Assembly (NCBI RefSeq): GCF_030272615.1
Contig: NC_081415.1
Location: forward strand, 377,535,392-377,599,391
From: Cryptomeria japonica
Lineage: Eukaryota; Streptophyta; Pinopsida; Cupressales; Cupressaceae
Direction: 5' to 3'
DNA length: 64,000 nucleotides
Position numbers and translations under genes: made by a program. The notes under the pieces are model-generated. The model made no database searches and was not told the DNA's origin. It saw only the letters and a program-made list of their open reading frames with translations. This document shows, piece after piece, positions 1 through 11,283 of the stretch (the stretch's first letter is position 1; every line of letters begins with the position of its first letter).

Positions 1-131
1 ACCCTCACCAAAGGTTCTGTCACCTAAAAAAATTAAAACAAATTTTAAATTAGTACAAAATCAACCCCTAAAAAATAAAATCAGCAAATAGACAAGATTG
101 TATAAACTTTACTTTTGTGTTTGTTACTTAC

Positions 132-1466
132 CGCAGTCAACTCCTCTCCACTTTTATTGAACCCTTCATCAAAAACAATGGTCACAATCTTCTTTGCTTC
201 AGGTCTTTTGGAGTATGCAGACCCCAACCAAGCATCTGACACAAACATCTGCTTAAGATGAGGAATGGCACTAAGAATGCTCTGCAAAGTGATGAAGTGG
301 CTAGCAAATCGTGTCACTCTAGGTCGCACAAGGTCCTTGCCATTTGTGTGTTTTCTCATCAAAGCAAGCACCCAAGTATGGTTGTAGATGAATTTGGTGA
401 CACTTTTTGCATCTTCAACCACCTTCTTCACCCATCCAATCTTCCCAATGTCCTCTAGCACCAAGTCCAAGCAATGTGCAGCACAAGGACTCCATGTAAT
501 CGAAGGATGCCTCTGCATAAGCATTCTACCTGCAGATACATATGCAGCTGCGTTGTCCGTGATAATTTGGATAACATTCTCAACTCCAACTTCCCGAACC
601 ACACCATCCAACAGATTACACAAAGTCTCTGCATTTTTTATTTCATTTGAGGCATCAACAGACTTTATGAATACCATTGCACCATTTGAAGCCACCAAGA
701 AGTTGAGAAGAGTCCTATTCCGTCCATCTGTCCATCCATCAGATAAAATGCTGCATCCTTTTCTCTTCCAATACCTTTTCTGATCATCAACCACACCTTC
801 TGTATTTTTCACAGCTTTCTCTAGCAATGGCCCACTGAAGTCATGACCTGTTGGGGTCTTAAACCCCTTACCCGCCACTGTACATGCATTAACAAAACTT
901 TCCCAATACACATTGTTTGCTGCATTGAAAGATAGATTATTGTAAAACCAAAAGTTTGAAGCTGCTATCCGTGCTTGTTCATGCTTCTCTCTATTCCATC
1001 CTGTACCTTCAAGTGAAGGTTGTGCACCTGGAACATTGCGTGGTACAAAAAAATTAGGGTCTGATCTAACAGGAGTGCCACTAGCTTCACCCTCATTGTC
1101 ACCAAAAGATGAAAGTGACTGACGACCCCGACTGTGACCAATGGGACCCAAAGTGGACAATGTGGGATTCATTACAGCTGCTATGGCTTCTCTTGTTTTT
1201 TGCCTTTCTTCCTTATGCATATCATTCTCAGCAAGAATGGCCTTCATCTCTCTAATAATTTCAGGAGTTGATTTGGGGCATGCCTCCACACCATATCCAG
1301 GTATTTGTGCAAGGTGGTATTTTAATCTATTGATTCCACCAGTCATCCATCTTGTGCATTCGGTGCAAGTGACCTCCCCCTTTTTGCTTCCTGCAATCCC
1401 ATATTTCCAAGCTTTATCTCTTTGTCTTCCTGACCTTGGGGTTGCCCTTGGAGTTGAACTTGCCAT
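132..1466 (-). CDS. hAT transposase, first coding exon
   Basis: Encodes the N-terminal two thirds of a hAT-family transposase, the nuclear enzyme that cuts and reinserts the element. The chosen start is the ATG at 1466 (MASSTPRATPR); 30 hydrophobic codons upstream are leader read-through. A BED zinc finger comes first (CTEC near residue 36, then NRLKYH and a later Cys). The DUF659/catalytic region follows, with SDGWTDGRNRT and IITDNAAAYV supplying the two N-terminal acidic residues and SPCAAHC after them. The frame is open to position 132, where CTGCG is followed by GTAAGT, a strong splice donor at 131-126. The last acidic residue and the hATC dimerisation domain must therefore lie in a further exon beyond position 1. 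No internal stop is seen. Confidence 0.85.
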
Positions 1467-1821
1467 TGCTGATTTAACATGAAAAAAAAATATCAGCAGG
1501 GTTTTATGGAAAATCAACAAAAAAAATGACAATGAATCATTTGGGAAAAATAGCATTCAAAAACAAGAAAAAAAAAGAGGAAATAACTTAGGAAAGAAAA
1601 TAGAAAAAAATTTGGCAGCATATCCCCTTGTTTTTCAAGATTTTTTTCAGTTTCAAAACAATGAAATGATTCAAATGAAAAAAAAAAGAAAGAGAAAAAT
1701 CCTTACCTAGATCTCTCTTGCTGATTTTTCCTTCTTCCCTCTACTCCTCCAAACCCTTCTAACCTGCTCCAGCCAAAAAAAAAACCAAAATGAAGTCAAA
1801 AAATAAAAAAAAAACGCGGTT

Positions 1822-2041
1822 TTAACCCTCACGGGCGCGTTTTTCTGGGCCCGCGAGTCCCTGTGAAAGACTCGCGAGTCCGAGCGAAAGACTCGCGCGA
1901 GTCTTTGCGAAAGACTCGCGAGTCTTTCGCAGGGACTCGCCTGGACTCGCCACGCAAGTCCTAGGCGAGTCGACTCGTGGCGCCAAAGGACTCGCGAGTC
2001 CGTGGCGAGTCCGAGGCGAGTCAGAGAGTTTTAAAACTATG
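1822..2041 (-). repeat. GACTCG-rich hAT terminus with long palindrome
   Basis: GC-rich zone in an AT-rich surround, with about twenty copies of GACTCG or GAGTC, many fused as GACTCGCGAGTC. Positions 1906-1931 form a perfect 26-bp palindrome centred on CTCG|CGAG. In hAT elements short subterminal repeats bind the transposase, so this is probably the binding region. The zone ends in TTTTAAAACTATG at 2041. Confidence 0.7.
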
Positions 2042-2225
2042 CCTAATACTACCAAAAAAATATGACTCAAACCTTATTGAGGGGCATCTCTTATAAATTT
2101 ATGTTACATGCCAATCTTAATTGAAATATAGTGACCAAGTTTGGAGGTTTCGCATGCTACAAATCTACCAATTGATGCATTGCCCATCAACAAATAACAT
2201 AATTGCCCAATAATATTTATAAGAA

Positions 2226-3681
2226 ACAAAATTTGAAAGACGAAAGAAGTCCACGTGTTCAAAAGATAAGCCAGTGGTTTTCTATCAAGGAAGAGATGAA
2301 CCAACTCCATTCTTGCTCTCAGTTAGAATTTTCGGAAAGCTCCTGCACAATTGTCTAATAGACTCAGGTGCCTCAAGCAATGTCATGCCGCTAGCTATTT
2401 GTAGAAAATTGGGTTTAACTCCTACACAGACCACCAAGAAGGTGATCCAATTAGATAAAACCGAAGTCCTAGTGGTGGGAGAGCTTAACAATATCCCTAT
2501 GCAATTGGTCATCGATCCGAGGATCCAACATTTCATAAATATATCGGTTGTAGACATCCCTGATGGATATAGCATGCTTCTAAGCAGAGATTGGTCTAGG
2601 AGGTTGAATGGATATGTGTCAACCAAGTTTTCCCAAATGTGGCTACCATAGAGAGGTGTCCCCAATCAAATTAAGATAGATAGCACGCCAAGGCTCAAAT
2701 TCATGATAACAGAATATGAGGAGGATAATGAAATTCTATTTCTAGAAACAGACCTTAGCACTTATAGACCTAAGGTTGAAGAGGTTTTGATGCTACAAAG
2801 TCCAAGAGAAGAAGGCGATCCACAAAAGATCATATATTCCATCGAAATTGTTATTGAAAGTGACCATGATTCATCCCTAGATGAAGACATTGGTATGTTT
2901 GAAAATTTTAGAAGGTTTGTCTTCAAAAGTGTCAAACAAGGTATTGAGCTAGGAACCTTTTCTTGCATCCAAGATTTACTATTACCGAACTAGTGTAGGA
3001 TACACAATGCTTTCCATTCAGAGTTCTCATGTGCAATGTGTAAGATTGCTCTAGACCAGATTCACAAAAGAATTCCTGAGGCCTTGACACTTGAAGATAT
3101 TAAGGTCCCAAAAAATAGAAATCCTCTTCTTAAGGAAACCTCACCAAAATCAAATGAAGGAAATGAAGATGAAGTTAAGCAACAACTTGATCGAGCTCCA
3201 CAAGAAAAACAAAAGGAAGAAAATGATGATGAAGCCAAGTGTGGACTTTGAGATTTGATGGGTCCAAATCAAGGAAAGAATCGGGAGCTGGCTTTGAGTG
3301 AATTAGCCCTTTTGGAGAAACTTTGCTAGCCGCCCATAGATTGTAGTTCCCATGCACAAATAATGTTGCTGAATATGAATCTCTAGTCCATGGATTATTA
3401 CTTGCCATTCAAAAAGGAGCAAAGGTTTGGCATGTATTTGGAGATTTAGAAGTAGTCATAAGGCAGATAAGGAAGCAGTATGTTTGCCATGACAAAAGGT
3501 TGACTCGCTACTGCAATAGGATATGGGATCTCATAGAGAGCTTCAACGCCTTCAACATCAAGTCAGTGTATAGATCTCAAGACGAAGTGGGGAATGCACT
3601 TGCTTAAGCCGCTAGTTTCTTAGCACCTCTCGCCATGGAAGGATTGAAGAAGTTCACAGTGAAATTAACCTCGGTACTTTG
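2226..3681 (+). pseudogene. Ty3/gypsy protease and RNase H remnant, part 1
   Basis: Decayed retrotransposon polyprotein. The first block has an aspartic protease with the DSGAS catalytic loop at about 2368-2382 and a following hydrophobic stretch (DIPDGYSMLLSRDW). A lysine/glutamate-rich linker follows. From 3238 comes an RNase H domain with WTLRFDGSKS, GAG, TNNVAEYESL and FGDLEVVIRQI, in one frame broken by stops near 3298, 3358 and 3605. The reverse transcriptase expected between protease and RNase H is missing. The frame is cut at about 3677 by element N1 and resumes in register at 18785. It is the oldest layer of the nest. Confidence 0.8.
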
Positions 3682-4042
3682 TGTCACAAAAGCTTGCACC
3701 CTTGCTGGGCTATCAACTGAGCAACCTCGTGAAACATGGAAACAACCCCGAAGTGTGGGACCTTGCGCAAGGGGGTTGAATCTCCGGAGAAGGCCGACTT
3801 CCTTCTCAATCCAAGTGCAGGTGTTGAACCAATTCAACACTTCAAAACTTACTCCTAAGCCTATCCTAACAGCTTGTAGAGGAAAAGGGAAGAGGGAAAT
3901 GCTTAAAATGAAAGGAGGTGATGCACCAAGATAAGAGATTGTTTCTCTCCCCACCCGAAATGGCACAAAGAATCAATTGAAATACCCAGGAGATGCACAA
4001 ACTTCAGTTGCATGAGTGACCCAAACTCAAGTATGGAGGTTA

Positions 4043-6554
4043 TGTAATGTCCCCTTCTTCGCAGTGATTAGTTATGTTGGCCGTTAGCCTAGTTCGGAGG
4101 CCCGTAGGCTAGTTGGGGGCAAAAATTAGGGTTTCCTATTTTCTAGGAGGATTCTTTGGTGTTTTCAGGGGCTATATGTGGGAGTTTGACAGTTTGGATT
4201 CTAGATTGCTTCTGGGTTTTCAGAGAGCTTCAGGATGGTTCGACATGCATCTGCATCGGGTGACTTTTACAAGACTTACTATTTTTAGTAAGTGCGATGA
4301 CTGCTCAGAATGTGGTTAAAATCACTTTGGAAACATTTACTATTTTTAGTAGTATGCTATTTTTAGTAAGTACTATTTTTAGCAGCATGTCAGCAGGCTT
4401 GTTCAGATGGCTATTTCCGGCAGGTCAGTTTGAGCAGATGGTCTTCCCTCATTTTTTGGTGCTTTTCTTGGCAAGGGTGGATAGCTCAGTTCTATGACTA
4501 TTTCTGGCAGGGCAATTCTCTCAGCTTGTTTCCCCATATCCTTGGAGCTTGTTTTGGCAGGTTCAATATTTGATGAAAAATGGTGTTTTAAATTAAATTA
4601 TAACTTAAGGCAAAGGTTGGACGATTTATTTAAAAGGGGTTGCTTAAGTTATATTGATATATAGGTCTTTTCCTTAATTATATATTGAGTGATTTATTGT
4701 TGAGGAAAAATACTTTATAAAGTGAAATATTAATACGGCAAGATGGACGCCTTATGGAGAAATAAGTTAATTTTATAATATATTTCACTTATCTACCTTG
4801 GATGCCACATTATGATTTTATTGTCATTTTTATAAAGAATATTTGCTCCTATGAGAAGGTTGATTTGGAGAAAGGAGAAATGAAACGTAATTTCAAAATA
4901 ATGTGAAGTTAATGTGCATTTGGATTTGGCGTTCATTTAGAGGGAATGTGAATTTGAATTTGAGCCCTCAAAATCTATAAATGAGAGTGTTGGGCTTCTC
5001 ATTTGGTATCTCAGACAATTTACACTGTTATGCTGTCGGATTGACTCCAGACAATCTTTGAGGGTGAATACCTCCTAGGGCTCTTGACAGACTTCGAGTG
5101 TGAGACATCACTCCTAGCTGTGATTGGATCTTCTGAATGTGTGGTTTGATTTTAGTATGCATTTTCAGATTTCCAGTGGTGTGGATTTCAGTGTTGCTGG
5201 TTTTTGGTGTGGTTGTAGCACGTTTTAGCTCATAACTCTCAGTTCGTGTGTCAGATCATTCTGGGTGGTGGCTCGTTCTCTTCCTATGCCATAGGCGATC
5301 AAGTTTGTAAGTTTGTAGAGCTTAATGTTGAGTACTTATTTTTTAAATGCAAATTGTAGTTCTTTCCTAGTTGTACTATGCTGGGCTGCTTGGGAATGCG
5401 TGCATAAATTCATTTGGGGGTTTTGGGTGTAGTTTGTTGGTTCTTATCTCATCACCTGTCTTGTATCTCTCATTTGCATCCGTTTGGGGGTAATTTCGTT
5501 GAAAGTGAATAGAGTTACGAGCATTTTTGTGAGTTTCTAAGCTGCTAGTCTGTGTGTTTCCAGCGCATGGGTTGCATATCAAAATCTGAAAAATTGTTAG
5601 TTTGGAGTGTTTCCTTGTGTGGAGTTGGTTTTAGAGTGTGTGGGTTCTTTGGAGTGTGTTTAGAGATAAGTTGAGTGTGTGGGGAGTGATTTAGAAGTGT
5701 TTGTGACGATTTTAATGTTGCTGGTCTATATTTCAGCCTGCTGTTCATTCATATCAGATTTAGTTTTGGGGGGTTGAAGTTGGTTTTCAGGTGTTTGAGT
5801 CTATGGGTGTGGTGTGAAGAGTCTTGGTAATAAGTTGCAGCTGTTAGTTTGGGTTTTGACATTTGAATATCCATGATGAATCATATTGTAATGCTTGTTA
5901 ATAGTACTAACAACAATTTATTTGAACTCTCTTAGTCCCACTGCATAAGTGGAAGAGCATGGCCTTGCCGCCTAGTTTGGACAATGATTCTAGTAATTTT
6001 GTAATCCATATTTGCATTGTAAAGCTGATTAGTAGTATTAACAGCTATATACTTGGATTGTTGTTCTTTGGCCCATTGCATAAGTGGAAGAGGCTGGCTT
6101 GCCGCCTTCTTATCTATTGTAATTCAGTCCTCCCGCTGAATAAGCGGTTGAGTTGATTGTACTCTCATTTTCAGTCCTCCCGTTGAATAAGCGGTGGAGT
6201 TGATTGCTATTTCATTTCTAGTCCTCCCGCTGCATAAGCGGTAGAGTGATTGTTCTTCAGTTCTTGCATCATCCTTGGCTGGTTTACCGCCAAGTGATTT
6301 TTAATATTCTCCATATCCCGTTGAAAAGTGGAAGGGACTGGCTTGCCGCCCAAGCATTGTATTATTTCCAATTATTTGAAGCTAACGATCCCCTCAACCC
6401 CGTATGCTCTCACCTTCCCATATTGGGCACTTGGTGATCAGAAAGTGGAAGGGTTACAGTTTCAGCATTATTGTATCTTCATTTACTAACCTTAACAGGT
6501 TATTGTTGTGATTGTAACTGGAAAAAAATTGAAAAAAATTGTGGGTATATTACA
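4043..6554 (+). mobile_element. Solo Ty3-type LTR, 2.5 kb
   Basis: Starts TGTAATGTCCCC and ends GGGTATATTACA. It is flanked by GGTTA (4038-4042) and AGTTA (6555-6559), a 5-bp target duplication with one change. The partner LTR of N1 keeps the unoccupied site at about 17622-17640 (GTATGGAGGTTAGGATTTG), which proves the boundaries. No internal region is present, so it is the product of LTR-LTR recombination. A TATA box lies at 4975-4980. A CTTACTATTTTTAGTAAG palindrome lies at 4274-4291, followed by degenerate copies to 4375. The downstream part holds a hairpin array. Confidence 0.92.
5938..6331 (+). repeat. Array of six short hairpins with covarying stems
   Basis: Six copies of a 14-15 nt stem-loop at 5938, 6073, 6133, 6180, 6227 and 6318. 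Stems alternate between CCACT..AGTGG and CCGCT..AGCGG around a GCATA or GAATA loop, so both arms change together in some copies; others have a G-U pair or a mismatch. Most are followed by a GTTGAG, GGAAGAG or GTAGAG tail and a nearby CTTGCCGCC or CAGTCCTCC. They lie in the 3' third of the LTR, probably in transcribed sequence. Confidence 0.6.
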
Positions 6555-7299
6555 AGTTAGGATTTGCCAAATGTCAAGAGGGGAGAAGGCTTCCCACAAG
6601 TCACACCCAAAAACAGGTTAACACAGCATACATGTGAAAGAAAAAACCACAAACATACACTTATAATTGAGGTAAGAACACATACATAGCATGCATAAGT
6701 TGAAGTAAAGCAAGAATGGTAGTTTCAATTCATTCAAAGGCCAAAGGCAAAACTTACAGTTGCAGAAATGCAAAAATAATTACAAGTCTTCAAGAGAAGA
6801 GAAAGAGCATAGAGAAGCTCAAGGCAGTAAGGAGAGAACCGTTTACAATGAGGCTTAACAACCTTTATATAGAAAAATGGTTACAAGAGTGTTCATGACC
6901 CCTGTATGTCAGTCTGGGAGTGTAGGGAAGTGCATGCACTTGACTTGTACATGCAAGCAACCTAGCCATACCCACAAAAGGCAATTCTGAGAAGGGTGGA
7001 TTGACTAACCTTCCAAAGTCAAAGTATGCAGACATGACATAAGTCACCACAACAAGCATGGCCCCGTACCTCCCTTGATGGAAATCCTGCCAAAAACATT
7101 AAATGCACCCATGTGGCTCCACAAAAGAAGGTGCACAAGTCACAAAAGTCATCTGAGCATTTAAAGCTTCGAGTGTCGATCATGCCATCCGGAAGTGTTG
7201 TCAGTCGAAAAGAAGTTGGGGAAACTTCAGAGACCTGGGTCACCGTAGTTGGGGGAACTTCGGAGACTTGGGTCATCGTAGTTGGGAAGACTTGGGAAG

Positions 7300-7445
7300 A
7301 CTTAGGAACTTGGGAACCTGGGGGTTCCGGAGTTCCGGGGTAGAAGATAAGGATCTTGGGAACTTAGGGGTTCCGGAGTTCTGGGGTTGAAGTCTTAGGA
7401 ACTTGGGAACCTAGGGGTTCCGGGGTTGAGGACTTAGGAACTTCC
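7300..7445. repeat. Minisatellite in N1 3' LTR (three units)
   Basis: About three 38-48 bp units with core GGAACTTGGGAACC and GGGGTTCCGGAGTTCCGG. The same array in the other LTR (18363-18655) has about six units. Confidence 0.75.
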
Positions 7446-7579
7446 TTTTGACAAGACAACACTTCACACTTTATAATTCCACTACTTTTCTCTTTGATCA
7501 ACTAGGGCAGTGCTGGTCCATGGAACATATCTCTGATCGGTTCTCACTGATGGACCAAGGGTGTCATAAAATGACAACA

Positions 7580-7618
7580 TTTTTGGTGACCTCTGTGGGA
7601 TGCTTGCTTGCTAAGCAT
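7580..7618 (-). promoter_or_regulatory. N1 3' hairpin and priming-tract region
   Basis: Next to the 3' LTR. On the plus strand ATGCTTGCTTGCTAAGCAT (7600-7618) can form a stem ATGCTT/AAGCAT. It lies 21 nt from the LTR edge, as in five other elements in this window. The intervening minus-strand sequence is purine-rich in part (CACAGAGG, CCAAAAA) and should contain the plus-strand primer. Confidence 0.55.
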
Positions 7619-7767
7619 GAAGTCCAGAAGCCTTGAGCATTCATTGGGCACTGAGTCACAACTGCAAGAAGAAGAAAACTCTCTCCTCTGTAACCTGCAA
7701 AGGATTGAGATCAGCCATTTTGAAGGGGAACAGCCTGTGCTCATGCACTTCTTGGAAAACAAGAAAC

Positions 7768-9279
7768 CTAACTAATATTTACATTGTTACATAAAAGGCA
7801 ACTGATGCTTTTGCCTCTGTCAAAGAGAAACCTTTTGAAGGAGTTGATCTCCCTCGTACCATTGTTGCATTCACCATCTAGCTGCAATGGTTGAAATCTC
7901 TTGTATGCATGCATTAGATCACACATACTACTCATGTGGTGAAAGAACACTTCGCCATTCACCTTGCCACCATAGGGAAGCCATAGAAAATAGCCACCTG
8001 AGACATCGGGGGATGCATGAAGCATATACATAGTAGCGAGGGGGGAACTTTTTAGGAGTTGGCTAGCATCAAAAGAACTACTCCTTGCTAAAGAGAAGGC
8101 ATCTCTATTATACAAGGGGGCATCATTTTTTTCACAGTAGCCAACTTCCTCTTGGCATGAGTTGAAACCAAAGGAAAAGGCCTCGAACTCACATGGTGAT
8201 GAAAAGAATACCATATCTCTGTCTTGGCCAGCACAAGGGGGCTCTTCAGACACATCAAATTGGAAACTTTGGAGCTCAAGTATACTATCAAGTTGAGCAA
8301 CCAAAAGACTGTCGGCATGACCAACATGTTGTTGCTCAACGTCATCAAACTTGGTATGTTGGTCCCAAGTGAAACATTCAAGCTCAGGCACATCATCCCT
8401 AATGCCAAAAGAAACATCTTCACCTTGAATGAAGATCTCGTATTCAACATCATCACTTTTAGGGACAGGGGAGAACCAACATACATCATAATCACATGTG
8501 CCGATATTCAACTCATCGGCAAAAATCTTAGGTTTATGAGACACCTCACAGGAAGATCTAAAATCTTCAGATTGTCTCTTTGTTTTTGTTTTCTCCTCTT
8601 GGCAACAAAATGCAACAACCTCAGGTTCATGGCATGATCCATCCACCACGCAATCTGTAGTAAAAACATTACCCCTCGTGCCCTCCTCAAGACTAGCATG
8701 TTGCTCCAGAGCTACCACCGAGGGAGGTGTAGACATATCCTTCTCCTCATGATCAAGAAAGAAAGGAAGATTGTCAAATGAGAGGACAATGTCCTCCTCT
8801 TTACCTTCACACTCCTCATGTTCAATGACCTGCTGCTGCAACCGATTGTTCTCAATATCCTCCTGTAGCATTCTCGATTCCTCTTCCTTTAGAACATATG
8901 AAGACTCACCAATGGCTGATTGAATCCCTTCGTCATGATGAGGATGGGAACCATCCGTCCTCCATACAACAGGTCCGCCCTTCAATAAAGAAAGGAAGAT
9001 TGTCAAATGAGAGGATAGTGTCCTCCTCTTTACCTTCACACTCCTTATGTTCAATGACCTGCTGCTACAACTGATTGTTCTCAATATCCTCCTGCAACAT
9101 TGTCGATTCCTCTTCTTTTAGAGCATATGAAGACTCACCAATGATTGATTGAACTCCTTCGTCATGATGAGGATGGGAACCATCCGTCTTGCATACAACA
9201 GGTCCGCCCTTAAAAAGGGAGATAGCATCAGGAAAGGGCCTAGGTGGTGGGGTGTTTTGCAAAAGGCACTGAGGAGAAG
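7768..9279 (-). pseudogene. N1 gag-like reading frame, 3' part
   Basis: Continuation of the N1 frame after the C1 insertion: removing C1 and one AGAAG copy joins it in register to 16400-17263. It encodes a long acidic, serine-rich protein with no domain I recognise; a late landmark is YKRFQPLQLDGECNNG, and the frame stops at 7768. A 229-bp tandem duplication (8757-9214) shifts the frame, since 229 is not a multiple of three, so the product is split in two near 9075. It sits just upstream of the 3' LTR, where non-autonomous elements often carry a non-enzymatic frame. Function unknown. Confidence 0.6.
8757..9214. repeat. 229-bp tandem duplication inside the N1 frame
   Basis: Two adjacent copies, 8757-8985 and 8986-9214, both beginning AAGAAAGGAAGATTGTCAAA and both containing CATCATGAGGATGGG-type sequence on one strand or the other. 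They differ at roughly 20 positions by eye. Confidence 0.8.
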
Positions 9280-10730
9280 TGAAAGATCCCCGATGGATCC
9301 CTTTTCTGATCTGCTATAATTTTTATTTAATAAACTAGGTTTTTTTTGTAATTTTCTGGTGATCTTATAGAATAGACAGAAGTGCAGAAAGGGGGGTTTG
9401 TTTCTTTTTGTTTTGGAGTTTTGAAGATGTATATATAAGAAACAATAAACAATAAGAGTGCGAAATAAGAATGGGAACAATGTTCATAAAATAGAACACT
9501 TACAATCTAAAATACTACAACTCGTACCAGGACAATAATCTGATTTCCTTGTATTCCCGCAATTATCATTTACCAATTTGGAGCTGCTAAAAAATGAATT
9601 GACCAGCAATGAATAAGCAAGATACAATATGCAGATTTCGAGCTCTTCACACCAGCAACAAACCAAACGTGGACAGCAAGGAAGAATGACGCCACCACAA
9701 CTCCCAATGGGCTGCAGCTGTAGTCACGTGCCAGCTGAATAAGGTTAGCTGCCTTGATGAAACCCTCTGAATGCAATCTAAATCCTCTGCAATCAATAGC
9801 GCACCCAATCTCTATCAACCAATGCCCAACACCCTGAAGTATCTACTTACAAACTACTGCTGGGGGCTACGTCCCAGCCAGTATCCAACCTGGGGTTTGC
9901 ATCCCAGATGAAGAATCGCTCTACCAGAGCAAATTCGCAAGAAGCAAGTTTTGAATGTGTAAAAGATATCCAAGAGTTAGGTCACAACTTCCTTATAACA
10001 CCTTCCCACTTAGCTCAAACCCTAAAAGTGACTCAATGGGGCGTTTAGGGTTAAAATGTTATATTTCTCATTTTAAGTTGCCAAGTGTATAGAAAAACGA
10101 CCTTTTTTCAAATATAAAGAAATCCGTTCATCGAAAGGATCTAAGTCAAAAGAGAAATATTTAGAAAAGTCCAAGACCTTTCCAACGAGCTATTACACCA
10201 AGGGATATGCATCCAGATGAGGCCAAAAACCCCTTATTACTCCAAAATGGCTATAAACATAGCCTTATTTAAATAATAAACGCTAACTTAGGAAATATTA
10301 AAAATATAACCCAATTAGCTGCAAAATGCTCAAATGACACCACAAACCAGAAAGTCAACCTACCACCTGTCTGTGACTGAAGTCGGAAATCAAGGATCCA
10401 CTGGCAGTCTCATCCCTAAAATCTAGGGATGCTCCTAGAAACTAGGAAACAAACCCAAATCCTCTAAAACTGAACCCAAAGAATAATCTCAAGGAGACCC
10501 AACCCTGGGTATGGTCATAACCTCCTAAATAGTAGGGATATCCTCCATAAATGTAGGAACTGTCTCCTAAAAATAAGGAACTGCTCCAAACTGATCAACT
10601 ACTGCCAGAACACCAAGTCCCAGACACTATAACCACACTGAGTCTCTATCCATCGCTGTCAGCCTGCAAGACCCTATAATAAGCTGACTCACATGTCTCT
10701 GCTAGACAGAGCTAAAGAGGGGACATGACA
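9280..10730 (-). repeat. 3' LTR of C1
   Basis: Minus-strand LTR from TGTCATGTCCCC (10730) to GGATCTTTCA (9280). It carries about 180 bp at 9319-9506 that the 5' LTR lacks. A TTATAAGG promoter-like box lies at 9992-9997. Confidence 0.92.
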
Positions 10731-10764
10731 GTCCTCCCCTCTCAGAGATGCTTGCCCACAAGCA
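10731..10764 (-). promoter_or_regulatory. C1 polypurine tract and adjacent hairpin
   Basis: On the minus strand GAGAGGGGAGGAC abuts the 3' LTR and is the polypurine tract that primes second-strand synthesis. Next to it TGCTTGCCCACAAGCA (10749-10764) forms a perfect six-pair stem with a four-base loop, 19 nt from the LTR. It overlaps the end of the chromodomain reading frame. Confidence 0.8.
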
Positions 10765-11256
10765 AGTGTAATGCTGGAAGTTGTAAAATGGCCTCACCCT
10801 CCCAAGTGGCATCCTCTATGGGAAGATTTCTCCAACGTACCAAATACTCACGAATCACCTTGCTTCTCAACCGTCGTTCCCTCACCTCAAGAATCTCCTC
10901 AGGAACCAAAGTCAATTTACCTTCCTCATCCATGGGGGGCAAATCGGGTGAAACTGTAATATGCTGTCCAAGGGCCTTTTTTAGGCAAGATACATGAAAC
11001 ACATTATGAATTTTACTGCCTGGTGGTAACTTAACCTCATAAGCAACCTCTCCAACTTGCCTGAGTACCCTGTATGGTCCATAAAACGTGGTTTGAGCTT
11101 CTCAGCTCCCCCCCCTTTAAGGGTGCTTTGCCGGTATGGCTGTAAGCGCAAGAAAACCATGTCATCCACCTCAAATGCTCTCTCAATCCTATGCCGATCA
11201 GCATATATCTTTTGCTGATTCTGTGCATGCTGTAAATTCTCCCTGAGAGATCTCAT
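10742..11256 (-). pseudogene. C1 integrase C-terminus and chromodomain
   Basis: Two overlapping frames that together form the end of pol. The first (11256-10981) has the linker ending in VDDMVFLRLQPYRQ, typical of the integrase GPY/F region. The second (11002-10742) begins HVSCLKKALG and has the chromodomain signature VPEEILEVRERRLRSK, EYLVRWRNLP and ATWEGE. Chromodomains steer chromoviruses to methylated-histone chromatin. A frameshift near 11000-11060 separates the frames. The chromodomain assigns C1 to the chromovirus branch of Ty3/gypsy. Confidence 0.88.
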
Positions 11257-11283
11257 GATATCTTTATTCTCCTGAAACCAATC

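Larger units (their letters stand above)
1..2041 (-). mobile_element. hAT DNA transposon E1, 5' half (cut by window edge)
   Basis: The segment holds the 5' part of a hAT transposon read on the minus strand: terminal repeat at 2041, GACTCG-rich subterminal zone (about 1850-2030), a short leader, then a transposase exon running towards position 1. Read inward, the terminus begins CATAGTTTTAAAACT. The same kind of terminus closes the elements at 23118 and 49330, which defines the element edge. The other end lies outside the window, so the target-site duplication cannot be checked. The intact first exon and splice donor make this the best candidate for an autonomous member among the hAT copies here. 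Confidence 0.8.
3682..7579 (-). repeat. 3' LTR of N1, split by a solo LTR
   Basis: Pairs with 17271-18784. Without the 4043-6554 insertion it is about 1.38 kb, some 130 bp shorter than its partner, mostly because its GGAACTTGGGAACC minisatellite has three units instead of six. The internal sequence next to it (7580 onward) carries the hairpin and priming-tract region. Confidence 0.8.

Noticed and set aside
7448-7762. Small frames around the N1 3' LTR edge
   Set aside because: They cross the LTR boundary and the priming-tract hairpin and share no similarity with known proteins.
9484-9818. Open frames conserved at 9484-9818 and 15064-15485
   Set aside because: They lie inside the two LTRs of C1; similarity comes from LTR identity, not protein conservation.
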